13,518 bases of DNA from Candidatus Atribacteria bacterium (GCA_029982105.1 JARRCQ010000013.1:1-13518); one strand, 5' to 3'. Shown: positions 1-7,728, counted from the stretch's first letter. Made by a program: numbers and translations. The notes: generated from the sequence alone by a model not told the origin.

Positions 1-37
1 TACAATGAGCTTACACTATCAGCCAGCAAAAAAATAT

Positions 38-67
38 TTGACATAAATGGAGTTTTTAAGATATTGT
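38..67 (+). promoter_or_regulatory. Probable sigma-70-type promoter for the C69 dipeptidase
   Basis: A perfect -35 hexamer TTGACA (38-43) is followed after 18 bases by TATTGT (62-67), a 4-of-6 match to the -10 consensus. Transcription would start near 74 and give a leader of about 45 bases containing the GAGGAGGGG ribosome site (102-110) before the ATG at 119. The -35 is strong and the -10 moderate. This is a reading of the sequence by eye. Confidence 0.5.
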
Positions 68-118
68 AAAGGGACGGAATGTTATGGTTTTAAAAATCTT
101 TGAGGAGGGGCATAAAAG

Positions 119-1867
119 ATGATTTTATCGAGAAGAAAATGCATACTGTCAGTTTTTTTCGCAATTACAATATTGTTTTTCTTTCACCAAGAAACATTTG
201 CCTGTACAACCTTGATAGTAACCCCAGGTGCAACAATAGATGGGTCAATGATTGTAGCTCATTCTGATGATAATGACCTCATCGATCAAAGAATTATCTA
301 TGTTCCAGCAATGGATTATAAGGAAGGGGAACAACGATCAGTGTATTGTTCAGCAGCGGCAGTCGGAGAATTTCCCCAATATGCCACTTTTTTTTATCCC
401 CGCATAAATGCTACCGATCGAGGTCCGGGATATAACACTCCAGAATATCTTCCCTCAATTCCCTTGGGATACATCCCCCAGGTCACCCATACCTATGCTT
501 ATTTTGATGGCTCATACGGCATTATGAATGAGCATCAGTTAATGTTTGGTGAATGCACTGATGGAGCTAAAGTTCAATTAGATCCTGAACCGGGAAAGCG
601 TATTTTTTATTCTTCGGAATTATCACGAGTAGCACTTGAGCGTTGTAAAACAGCTCGTGAAGCAGTTGAGCTTATGGGAAAGCTCATAGAAGAATATGGA
701 TATTACGGTACTGGTGAAACACTACCGGTAGCCGATCCCAAAGAAGCCTGGGTTATGGAAATGGCTCCTTCCCCTGAAGGGATCGGGGGATTGTGGGTGG
801 CTAAGAAAGTACCAGATGGTGAAATATTTGTCGCTGCAAACCAATTTCGCATCCGAGATATTGACCCCGATGACCCAGACACCCTTTTTTCATCCCATTT
901 GCACGAAATTGCTGAAAAAAATGGCTGGTGGAATCCATCAGAAGGCCCCCTTGATTGGTTAAAAACAGTGAGTAGAGGTGAATATAACCATCCTTATTAT
1001 TCGCTGCGCCGGGTATGGCGTCTTCTATCGATGGTTGCTCCCTCTCAGGAATTTTCACCCTGGGTAGAAGATGGATATACCAGAGCCTATCCTTTTTCAA
1101 TCCCACCTGATCAAAAACTCAGCGTACGAGACGTGATGATGCTTTATCGTGACCATTACGAAGGGACCGAGTTTGACCTTACCAAAGGAATCGCTGCCGG
1201 ACCCTTTGGAAATCCCAACCGATGTTATGGACCATATGATGGGCAAGGAGATGTTGGAAATCCCGATCGAAAACTTGACGGTGCCTGGGAACGGCCAATT
1301 TCGGTGTTTTATTGCGGTTTCACAACTATCTGTCAAGGACGTGCTGACTTACCTGATCCTATTGGAGGAATCATATGGGTAGGTCTCGATAAGCCTTCTG
1401 AAACTCTATTTATCCCCTTTTTTGTCGGATCCCAGTCCCTTCCCGAATCATTCTCTCAGGCAAATACCGCTCAATTCAGCCGGGATAGTGCCTGGTGGGC
1501 CTTTAATTTTGTCGCAAATTGGGCAGAATTAAATTATCAAGCTATGCATGCTGATATTGCCGTTTTACAGGATAAATATGAGTTAAAGATGTTAGAGCTG
1601 ATACCATTAGTCCAGAAAACTGCGGTAGAGATTAATCAATCAGACGAATGCTTAACTCGAGAATACTTAACCAACTTCTCAACTCAAAATGCCGAATTTT
1701 TAGTGAAAGAATGGTGGAATTTTGCTGAACAACTTATTGTTCACTATGACGACGGAATGTTCAATCTACCCGGAAAAATGGCTCAACTCCATGGCTATCC
1801 GAAAGAGTGGTTAGATTTGACCAACTGGTCAAAGGGCCCAATATCATATGAGAAAAAAGAAAAGTAA
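119..1867 (+). CDS. Exported C69-family dipeptidase (peptidase U34 type)
   Basis: The 582-residue product matches the C69/PepD dipeptidase family, N-terminal-nucleophile hydrolases that cleave dipeptides. Residues 1-28 form a signal peptide (basic RRK, then hydrophobic segment 9-22, ending FA). The next residue, Cys29, begins the family's typical CTT motif and is followed by DGS (about 39-41) and AHSDDN. Cys29 is the expected nucleophile, so signal cleavage would itself expose it. Further family landmarks are the ALERCKTAREAVELMG stretch, the YGYYGTGET and EAWVMEMAP segments and the ANQFRI motif. The length is normal for secreted members. The start is fixed by the GAGGAGGGG ribosome site at 102-110, eight bases from the ATG. 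The gene stands alone with its own promoter; the next gene is convergent. An extracytoplasmic role in peptide scavenging is inferred from the signal peptide. Family assignment is firm, exact substrate unknown. Confidence 0.9.
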   Translation: MILSRRKCILSVFFAITILFFFHQETFACTTLIVTPGATIDGSMIVAHSDDNDLIDQRIIYVPAMDYKEGEQRSVYCSAAAVGEFPQYATFFYPRINATDRGPGYNTPEYLPSIPLGYIPQVTHTYAYFDGSYGIMNEHQLMFGECTDGAKVQLDPEPGKRIFYSSELSRVALERCKTAREAVELMGKLIEEYGYYGTGETLPVADPKEAWVMEMAPSPEGIGGLWVAKKVPDGEIFVAANQFRIRDIDPDDPDTLFSSHLHEIAEKNGWWNPSEGPLDWLKTVSRGEYNHPYYSLRRVWRLLSMVAPSQEFSPWVEDGYTRAYPFSIPPDQKLSVRDVMMLYRDHYEGTEFDLTKGIAAGPFGNPNRCYGPYDGQGDVGNPDRKLDGAWERPISVFYCGFTTICQGRADLPDPIGGIIWVGLDKPSETLFIPFFVGSQSLPESFSQANTAQFSRDSAWWAFNFVANWAELNYQAMHADIAVLQDKYELKMLELIPLVQKTAVEINQSDECLTREYLTNFSTQNAEFLVKEWWNFAEQLIVHYDDGMFNLPGKMAQLHGYPKEWLDLTNWSKGPISYEKKEK

Positions 1868-2401
1868 TCACAATGAAAATCCTTTAAGGGTTTATTAATC
1901 ACTATGGACTCATTGTAAAAACTCCAAGTATTTAGGTAGGGCATTCTGCCTTGAATTTAAACTAACTAAGATAGAAAAAAAGAGAAATATTAACAAAGCA
2001 GATTCTCAAAGTTTTTGTAATAATAGTAAAAATTAATACACCGGAATTTTTAAATTAGCTGATGAAATTAAAGGTGTATATTGGGAAAGTTTAATAGGAT
2101 TATTTCAAGATCCCTTATTCCAGTTTCGGAAAAAACTTCGGGGTGTCTTGAGAGAAGTTTTTTATATTCACTCAAAATTTGGCAAAAATAAATTAAAGGA
2201 TAAAAAGAAGAGAAATGTGACAAAAAGAGTCATAGAATCATGAGAAGCCCATGACCCTAAAAGAAGACCAAAGGAAAATTGTCCTTAATAATTGCCAAGA
2301 CAGAAAACAAGTTTTTTTATTTTTTTATGGATAATTAAGAGACTTTTTCCGAAAGTGGAGGTAAATGACTCTAACGGGGGCTACGCCCAAATATGGCATA
2401 T
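1868..2401. other. Intergenic stretch between convergent genes, AT-rich, no intact gene
   Basis: About 530 bases separate the dipeptidase from the convergent DUF362-like gene. Just after the dipeptidase stop a weak hairpin (AAATCC / GGGTTT around 1878-1893) could help end transcription, but it has no clear T-tract. The middle holds one open frame without a start codon (2037-2240), described separately. Before the DUF362-like stop, GGGGCTACGCCC (2378-2389) forms only a four-base-pair stem. I see no tRNA, repeat array or strong terminator. Confidence 0.6.
2037..2288 (+). pseudogene. Possible decayed coding remnant, function unknown
   Basis: One frame stays open from a TAA at 2034-2036 to a TGA at 2241-2243 and would encode about 68 residues. 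It has no ATG or ribosome site. The translation contains patches such as LIGLFQDPLFQFRKKLRG and a lysine/arginine-rich end (FGKNKLKDKKKRNVTKRV). Past the TGA the same frame continues as EAHDPKRRPKENCP before a TAA at 2286-2288. The in-frame TGA follows ES, so it could be a mutated TGG codon. This looks like the tail of a broken gene, perhaps a transposase, but I recognise no family. AT-rich DNA can also give lysine-rich open frames by chance. Confidence 0.25.
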
Positions 2402-3898
2402 CTACCAAACCTCCTGCCCTTCATCAAAGTGAACAGTAAAAATCTTTTGAGGGTCAGTCGTTTCCTCCACGTTGGGTATCTGGTTATTGTCCAATCTTCC
2501 CAATCCAACCGGAACGTAAAAAGTGAAACTCAAGGGGTCTGCTCCCTTTGATATAGCATCAAAATATTTCGATAGAGCATCTGGATCAGTTATATTTTGA
2601 TCCATGTTTCCAGTATAACCACCTGCATTGAATGCTTTATCAGCATATTGAAAAGCCTTTCCGCAAAGCGACCATGGGCTAATGCCACCAAACGATAAAG
2701 AGCCATAAAGAAAGCTGTTTAGAAATATATGGTTTACCATCTGCCAGCTCGGCCATCTTCCTCTGCCATAGGTCATCCCCTTAACAAATAAGTCCTCATT
2801 GACATTTTCTAATCGTGATAAATCAAAAGCCGCGGCAGCCATAAAAATCGGTAATTTTTCTTTGGTAAAATCATGTTTTTGTTCATTCCAATTTTGATTG
2901 CTATATTTAAGAAAATAAATTGATTCTTTGAAACCACCCTTGAGCATACCATATTTATGCTTTATTTGAATATCTAAAGCATAAGCTAAATGGCTAAATT
3001 GGGTAGTTTCAATTCCATTCCGCCCCATCTCGTCGTAATCGATGATACCATCGTGGTTCTCGTCGAAAATATCCATAAATTCTTTATAAAGCGAGGACCC
3101 AGTAAGGGCATCATTGGCCTGGATGTAGCTCAAAATGGTCTTTTGTAAATCATGGAGAATGGTACTGGGGTTATAATACATGGTCTTAGTGATCAGTTCA
3201 TAGAAGTTGGCATTTTCTACCCGACCCAGATGACCGCCAAGAGAAGCCAATGGTGTTTCTGTCAGTTTATCCCATCCTACAACATAGTATTTCTGCTGTC
3301 CTACCCCTCTTTTTTCAGCATAACGATACAAGTGATATCTGAATAAAGGTGAATCAACTCCTTCTACGGTTATAATGTTATTTCCTTCCACTTTAGCCAC
3401 CGGTACCTGATGGACAAATTCGGTTGACCAGCCGTTCTTTTCCTTCAGCTTCAGAGCCGGAGCCATGGGAATGGTCTTGAAGCAGTACCGGGCACAGAAG
3501 AGGTCCAGAGCTACGCAATCCAGAGACGACCACACATAACCCTCAGGCACTCGAACCGCTCTGCCATCGGGATTGTGGCTGATGTTAACCATGTCAATAG
3601 CATCACTAACATGTACCATGAATACTTTCTGGCTCTGCACCGCTCGAATGATATCAGACTGAGTTCCGGGCATCCCTGCTGTCTTGGTAGCAATGTACTC
3701 ACCGTTTTCGTCTTTTACCGGGAGATTGGTACTTTCATCTATTTTGAGCATCCAGGGCGAATGGGGTAATTTTCCTTTATAGGTGGGCAGGGTTTGAGCT
3801 GGATAGGAATATTTCCAGGTCTGGTTATCTTTTTTATCCTCAAAAGCACAGAGCGTTGGATAAAGTCCGATACCCAGGTTTTTGATGGCATTGGTCAA
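2402..3898 (-). CDS. DUF362-like protein with an EF-hand calcium-binding loop
   Basis: This frame encodes 498 residues if read from the TTG at 3896-3898. The segment TNAIKNLGIGLYP (2-14) resembles the KN-containing motif of DUF362 proteins, and SSLDCVALDLFCARYCF (124-140) resembles the family's conserved D-x-VA-x-D segment. Residues 279-290 (DENHDGIIDYDE, bases 3029-3064) are a textbook EF-hand loop with Asp/Asn at positions 1, 3, 5 and 9, Gly at 6 and Glu at 12. No signal peptide, membrane segment or iron-sulfur Cys cluster is visible. DUF362 function is not established; I would not assign a reaction. The start is doubtful: upstream an ATG with a near-perfect ribosome site opens another frame that ends at this TTG (separate entry), so the true protein is probably about 30 residues longer and a one-base shift separates the parts. 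The N-terminal half of a classical DUF362 domain seems missing. The gene lies 208 bases beyond the membrane-protein gene on the same strand. Confidence 0.6.
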   Translation of the reverse strand: MTNAIKNLGIGLYPTLCAFEDKKDNQTWKYSYPAQTLPTYKGKLPHSPWMLKIDESTNLPVKDENGEYIATKTAGMPGTQSDIIRAVQSQKVFMVHVSDAIDMVNISHNPDGRAVRVPEGYVWSSLDCVALDLFCARYCFKTIPMAPALKLKEKNGWSTEFVHQVPVAKVEGNNIITVEGVDSPLFRYHLYRYAEKRGVGQQKYYVVGWDKLTETPLASLGGHLGRVENANFYELITKTMYYNPSTILHDLQKTILSYIQANDALTGSSLYKEFMDIFDENHDGIIDYDEMGRNGIETTQFSHLAYALDIQIKHKYGMLKGGFKESIYFLKYSNQNWNEQKHDFTKEKLPIFMAAAAFDLSRLENVNEDLFVKGMTYGRGRWPSWQMVNHIFLNSFLYGSLSFGGISPWSLCGKAFQYADKAFNAGGYTGNMDQNITDPDALSKYFDAISKGADPLSFTFYVPVGLGRLDNNQIPNVEETTDPQKIFTVHFDEGQEVW

Positions 3899-3987
3899 AT
3901 TGGTGAACCTTCAGAATCCACTTTTTTCTTCCCCAAAGGTGTATCTACAATCACATCTTTTATATCTTCTTTTAAAATTTCTCCCAT
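3895..3987 (-). CDS. 30-codon 5' frame before the DUF362-like gene (frameshifted N-terminus or coupled leader)
   Basis: The ATG at 3985-3987 follows AGGAGGAGGG (3991-4000), the best ribosome site of this gene. The frame encodes 30 residues containing DVIVDTPLGKKKVDSEGSP and ends at a TGA (3895-3897) that overlaps the downstream TTG start as TTGA. Joining the two frames by a one-base backward shift gives SEGSP then NLTNAIKNLG, which reads as a continuous DUF362-type segment; DUF362 proteins usually have an I-x-x-P-x-x-K-like stretch just before the KN motif. I infer that this is the real N-terminus. It could be a broken gene, an assembly error, a programmed shift, or a leader with reinitiation at TTG helped by a weak GAAGG upstream. 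No classical slippery heptamer is visible. Confidence 0.5.
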   Translation of the reverse strand: MGEILKEDIKDVIVDTPLGKKKVDSEGSPI

Positions 3988-4195
3988 CTTCCCTCCTCCT
4001 ATTCTGTATTAGGTCTATAAAACTATGTTGCTTATTAATTCATACCAATTACTCTTACGTCGCTTCGGAGCACGAGATAAGGATGAAAATATATATTCCC
4101 TATCCTACCATTCTAAAGAGGCTTAACAGCCTATGATATAAAAAAAGATAAAACATTGAAAAAAGCCGACTGGAGAAAAGCACCCCACTCCTACT

Positions 4196-5413
4196 TTACT
4201 TCTTATTATTTTCCGCTGCTTGCTGGTTCTGGCTTATCATCTCATCCAGAGTCAGGAGAATAGACATCAAATACAAAAGAATACATCCATTAGCAAAAAG
4301 GACTACACCAATGACCAGTCCGGGAAGCAGATGAGCAACCAGCATAGAGGTTCCAAATATAATTGACAGTAAGCCCATGATCAATTGAGTAATAAATAGC
4401 TTTTGTAAAATTGGAGGAACTTGACCGCCCGGGCCTCCTGATTTTTGAAGTCGAGGTAACACTATTTTTACCAAGGTTATAAAACCACCAAGAATATTCA
4501 AAACTCCAATGAGAATGGTCAATGGTTTTACCAGAATCCCAGGAATAATGCTGGATATAATTCCCAAAGCGGCAAACAAAAGTCCAAGTCCAACCATCAG
4601 CCAGTTACGGGGAAAAGGACCAATGGGTGTGTTGCCAGATGCTAGCATTTGAATGGCAAAAATCACCATTAACAGTCCAAGCTGAGCGCTCCCCGAAAAA
4701 GGAAGCTGACCCAAATTGACCGGAATCAACAGTGCCCCGAGAAGCAGCATCAAAATTCCGGTTATCAAAAGCATAATTTTATCAATGGGAAGTGTAATAG
4801 TCCCCGGATTGGTATTCTCCGCCTCTGGATAGGTAAGATAGATTTTCCGGAGAATCAAGGCTAAATAGATAATCGCCACCCCATCGATAATCCCCACCAC
4901 CGCAGTCATGGCAGTGGTGAGCAGACTATGTACTAATATTAGCAACCCAATCAATATAGACAATACATATACTGAACCACATCCCCATATTAAATGATGG
5001 AAAATACCTCCATACTGCATCCAGGCTCGAAGTTTTTCCTTGGAAAAAATCATTTGAAGAAGCAGGAGAAAACCTCCGGGGGCAAAACAGATAAACAGAA
5101 GGATACGGGGAATCTGGCTGAATAGGTCAGGAACAAAACAGGTCACAATACCGACTGCCGCAATGACCACACCCATGACGATTAAAGGTCTTGACCGGCT
5201 CATATCACCAAAAGGGGTTTTCCCTAAAGTAATCGTCTGTAGAGCAAAAATGAACAGGAGCAATCCGTACAAGCCATTTTCATAGTAAGGGAGTGCTCCT
5301 GTTGCTACCGGAAAAAGTAAAATCCCGGTGATCAGCATCATCAAGCCGGCTATTAGTAAAATTGCCACTTCCAGCGGCAGAGCTGCCTCATTGAATATCT
5401 GGTTTTTATTCAT
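4196..5413 (-). CDS. Polytopic membrane protein with an internal duplication, function unknown
   Basis: This 405-residue product is almost wholly hydrophobic, with roughly ten to twelve predicted membrane segments and no signal peptidase site. It is two copies of one unit. LPLEVAILLIAGLMMLITG near residue 12 matches LPIDKIMLLITGILMLLLG near 208; GKTPFG (64-69) matches GNTPIG near 260; the P-x-x-x-G-x-LP loop (35-42) recurs near 231. Each half ends with a similar G-rich segment. The tail after about 388 is polar (NQQAAENNKK). I do not recognise a named family. It is the last gene of a tight operon, 14 bases after the SDR gene, so it may act with the ADC-like and SDR proteins, for example in moving a substrate or holding them at the membrane; this is inference. 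The ribosome site before its ATG (5411-5413) is weak (AGAG), which fits translational coupling to the SDR gene. Confidence 0.8.
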   Translation of the reverse strand: MNKNQIFNEAALPLEVAILLIAGLMMLITGILLFPVATGALPYYENGLYGLLLFIFALQTITLGKTPFGDMSRSRPLIVMGVVIAAVGIVTCFVPDLFSQIPRILLFICFAPGGFLLLLQMIFSKEKLRAWMQYGGIFHHLIWGCGSVYVLSILIGLLILVHSLLTTAMTAVVGIIDGVAIIYLALILRKIYLTYPEAENTNPGTITLPIDKIMLLITGILMLLLGALLIPVNLGQLPFSGSAQLGLLMVIFAIQMLASGNTPIGPFPRNWLMVGLGLLFAALGIISSIIPGILVKPLTILIGVLNILGGFITLVKIVLPRLQKSGGPGGQVPPILQKLFITQLIMGLLSIIFGTSMLVAHLLPGLVIGVVLFANGCILLYLMSILLTLDEMISQNQQAAENNKK

Positions 5414-5427
5414 CTCTGGTTAACCTA

Positions 5428-6234
5428 TTAATAATAAGTTCCCTTGGTTCGATAGTTTTCACGGCGCTCGGCAGCTATCTGACGAACTATCTTATCAAAT
5501 TCCGGCCGATTTTCTCTATAGAGCTTGTCAAAATTCCGCATTGCTTCGGGAAAGATTATCACCAGTGATTTTTTTTCTAACTCTTGAAAGATATAGTCCA
5601 CTGCCTCATCAACGGTGATAGAATCGGGCGGGGGTGTCAAATCTCCAAAAATTGATGTCCTAACATTACCGGGACAGACTACGCTGAAGCTCAATCCTTC
5701 CGCTTCTAATTCATACTGCAAGCTCTCGGTCATGGCTATCACCGCGCTCTTGCTGGCGGCATATAATGCCTGATAGGGAGCAGGGACACGCCCGACAATT
5801 GAGGCGGTATTTACGATGTGCCCGAAACCTTGTTCCCGCATAATGGGTATGGCGGTATAGGTGCCGTAAACTACACCCATAAAATTTAAGTCCATGATAA
5901 ATTTCCATATCTCAAAGGTAACTTTTTCGGTCGGATATGTCATGCCCATACCGGCATTGTTGAACACAAAATCAAGATGACCATCAAACGCTTTAGCGGC
6001 GTGGATGAGTTCTTCAACTTGCTCAAGCTTGGTAACATCGGTGAGTTGAGGAACAACCTTTCCAGGAAATTTTTGGTTTAACCGCTCAGATTCTCTGGTG
6101 AGGTTTTCTTCTTTTACATCACCCATAAATACTGCTTTTACACCTCTGGAAAGTAAATGCTCGGTGAGTCCCAAACCAATACCTGATGCCGCTCCGGTTA
6201 CCACTGCCACCTTATTTTCAAAATATCCACTCAT
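5428..6234 (-). CDS. Short-chain dehydrogenase/reductase (SDR family)
   Basis: This 268-residue protein is a classical SDR, a soluble NAD(P)-dependent alcohol/ketone oxidoreductase. The cofactor loop TGAASGIG is at 13-20, Asp39 at the end of the second strand favours NAD(H) over NADP(H), DV at 66-67 contacts adenine, and NNAG is at 92-95. The catalytic tetrad is complete: Asn117, Ser145, Tyr158, Lys162 (YAASK). The C-terminal segment includes the usual PGNVRTSIF after the active site, and the length is typical. The start is set by AAAAGGAGGG (6241-6250), which lies in the 16-base gap after the ADC-like gene. Substrate cannot be read from sequence. Next to an acetoacetate-decarboxylase-like protein, reduction of a ketone or beta-keto product is an attractive but unproven role. 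Confidence 0.9.
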   Translation of the reverse strand: MSGYFENKVAVVTGAASGIGLGLTEHLLSRGVKAVFMGDVKEENLTRESERLNQKFPGKVVPQLTDVTKLEQVEELIHAAKAFDGHLDFVFNNAGMGMTYPTEKVTFEIWKFIMDLNFMGVVYGTYTAIPIMREQGFGHIVNTASIVGRVPAPYQALYAASKSAVIAMTESLQYELEAEGLSFSVVCPGNVRTSIFGDLTPPPDSITVDEAVDYIFQELEKKSLVIIFPEAMRNFDKLYRENRPEFDKIVRQIAAERRENYRTKGTYY

Positions 6235-6250
6235 ATTTTTCCCTCCTTTT

Positions 6251-7051
6251 CTAAGGCAAAATTTTTGAGTCGCCGACGTTGAGCTGTGCTGAACACTTTA
6301 TCATCATAGCTTTTGTATATTTAACCAAGGGTAACTCTGCCAGTGCTTTGATGATGTGGCTCTGTAGTGGATGTTGTTCCGGGGTAAGCTGCGTCCACTG
6401 GACACTTCCCTCTCCAGCCCACGCCTGTTTGGCGACCATTTCCTGCGGGTAAAGGGTAGCATGGCTTAATGTGGCTCCACCTTTTCCCAGGTTGGGTAGA
6501 TAACGCCAGCCAAATAAGTTGATCTTGGGGTGCTCATTCATTTCTTCTATATCTTGTTTCGACAGTTCATTCTTTTTCAGGAAATCAATTTTCAGAAAGG
6601 TATGGCTCTCATAGCTGGCCGCTGTGAACCAATGGTCAACTACGTGACGCTCGGAAGCAATATCGGCAAAAACCTTAGGAACACCGTCCTCCTCTCGCCC
6701 TCCAATGATGGGACAGGTTTTGTTTTCCCATATCACTAAAGCATAATCACCGCCAAGTCCCTCGGAATTTCCTAAATATTTCACTGGTGCAGTAACCTGG
6801 ATGAGTCGATATTCTCCACCTGACATCCAGTCCACATCTCGACAGTTGCTAAACTGGAGGGTTACTATCGGCTCTTGGAGATCAAAATCTTCAGGTATAT
6901 ATTGCAGGAGTGCTTCTGGTGTGGTTTCATATTTTATGATAATAACCAACATATCCCGATGCACTGGTCTACTCGGATAAAAGGGATATCCTCCAAAATG
7001 GACCGGCATCTTGTAAACGTAATCGTCTTGAAACTTAAACTTCCCTCGCAT
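6251..7051 (-). CDS. Acetoacetate decarboxylase (ADC) superfamily protein
   Basis: The product is about 266 residues and cytoplasmic. The diagnostic motif is GGREEDGVPKVFADI (117-131). Lys126 aligns with the Schiff-base lysine of acetoacetate decarboxylase, but the classical enzyme has a second lysine right after it and here that residue is Val127. Other acidic and basic landmarks (R28, E80) are present. The family contains true decarboxylases and relatives with other aldol or dehydration chemistry, so the reaction is uncertain, and the missing second lysine argues against assuming acetoacetate as substrate. I chose the ATG at 7049-7051 because AGGAGG (7061-7066) sits nine bases upstream and a likely extended -10 lies at 7084-7092; the longer in-frame ATG at 7079-7081 has no ribosome site and would fall at or before the transcription start. 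It is the first gene of an operon with an SDR and a membrane protein. Confidence 0.85.
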   Translation of the reverse strand: MRGKFKFQDDYVYKMPVHFGGYPFYPSRPVHRDMLVIIIKYETTPEALLQYIPEDFDLQEPIVTLQFSNCRDVDWMSGGEYRLIQVTAPVKYLGNSEGLGGDYALVIWENKTCPIIGGREEDGVPKVFADIASERHVVDHWFTAASYESHTFLKIDFLKKNELSKQDIEEMNEHPKINLFGWRYLPNLGKGGATLSHATLYPQEMVAKQAWAGEGSVQWTQLTPEQHPLQSHIIKALAELPLVKYTKAMMIKCSAQLNVGDSKILP

Positions 7052-7083
7052 ATCCCATCCCCTCCTAAAAATTATTTTCATTC

Positions 7084-7092
7084 ATCATAGCA
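7084..7092 (-). promoter_or_regulatory. Probable extended -10 promoter for the ADC/SDR/membrane-protein operon
   Basis: On the - strand TGCTATGAT reads as an extended -10 element (TG-n-TATGAT, 5 of 6 to consensus). No good -35 lies 17 bases upstream, which extended -10 promoters can tolerate. The start would be near 7077, giving a leader of about 26 bases with the AGGAGG site before the ATG at 7049-7051. The promoter sits just beyond the dead IS66 fragment, so the insertion may have brought or replaced the upstream control DNA; that is inference. Confidence 0.4.
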
Positions 7093-7150
7093 CATGTAGA
7101 TATCAATAGATACGTCCTACAATAGTATTAAAAAACATATTTTGTAGTTG

Positions 7151-7720
7151 TCACACATTCTTAACTATAAAGATAAAATGGGTACGACAAAAGTAATGTG
7201 TTCCCTTCTTAGAACGAAAACAACCTGATATCTTTTGTTTGACCTTAACCATATGTAAATCTCTTTCTGCCAGGTTATTATCAAAAGAAACTTGGAAGTC
7301 CTTCATAAATCGGAGAGCTTCCATCTGGTACTTGATGAACCTATCTAGTAAATTCTTAGCTTTACTCTGTTTCCTTTTACCTCTTGGGGAATGGGGGAAA
7401 CAGTAAGTAAACTTTTTAGCAGAAGCGCTACGTAACTAGATTCTTTTACCATTATGGTAAATACCGGTCTCATAACAGTGGGCTACTGAAGAGTGTAAGA
7501 TTCTATCCTTAATCCAGTTCTTTGTAGATTCTAAGTTATTATAGGGAGTCTTAAGAGCATTAAGTAGAGTCCCTTGACTGATACACTGTCCAAATAAATC
7601 CTAGAATATCTCAGTTACTCGCTCATAAAGGAGGAGATGTATTGATTCAAGTATACTGCCAGGCTCTTGAGTTTCCTTACATATTTAACTACTTGGTTCA
7701 CTCTTTCTGGGAAAGAGCCT
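7151..7720 (-). pseudogene. Dead remnant of an IS66-family transposase
   Basis: Reverse-strand translation gives clear IS66 transposase blocks in order. FPERVNQVVKY and AVYLNQY (about 7635-7720) come first, then after a frameshift [67 protein letters not shown], and [12 protein letters not shown], ending at a stop at 7151-7153. It cannot be functional. There are in-frame TAG codons at 7601-7603 and 7436-7438 (the latter where the family has Trp). The first catalytic Asp of the DET motif is Tyr (7472-7474). A large central block with the second Asp is missing between the FPH and KQSK segments. The final Glu (AERD) survives. The N-terminal third of the transposase is also absent. Weak similarity may continue to about 7105. 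No intact end repeats are seen. This fills the otherwise empty 7082-7728 stretch. Confidence 0.88.
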
Positions 7721-7728
7721 TCGCCTCC

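Noticed and set aside
1..1917. TACAATGA at 1-8 and its complement TCATTGTA at 1910-1917 as flanking inverted repeats of a mobile cassette around the dipeptidase
   Set aside because: Only eight bases match, there are no target duplications or transposase, and such a match is expected by chance in AT-rich DNA.
4119..4132. AGGCT-TAAC-AGCCT hairpin as terminator of the membrane-protein operon
   Set aside because: The stem is five pairs and on the - strand it is followed only by CTTTAG, too weak to call an intrinsic terminator.
7052..7081. Ten extra N-terminal codons on the ADC-like protein
   Set aside because: The ATG at 7079-7081 has no ribosome site and lies at or before the probable transcription start, while the ATG at 7049-7051 has AGGAGG nine bases upstream.
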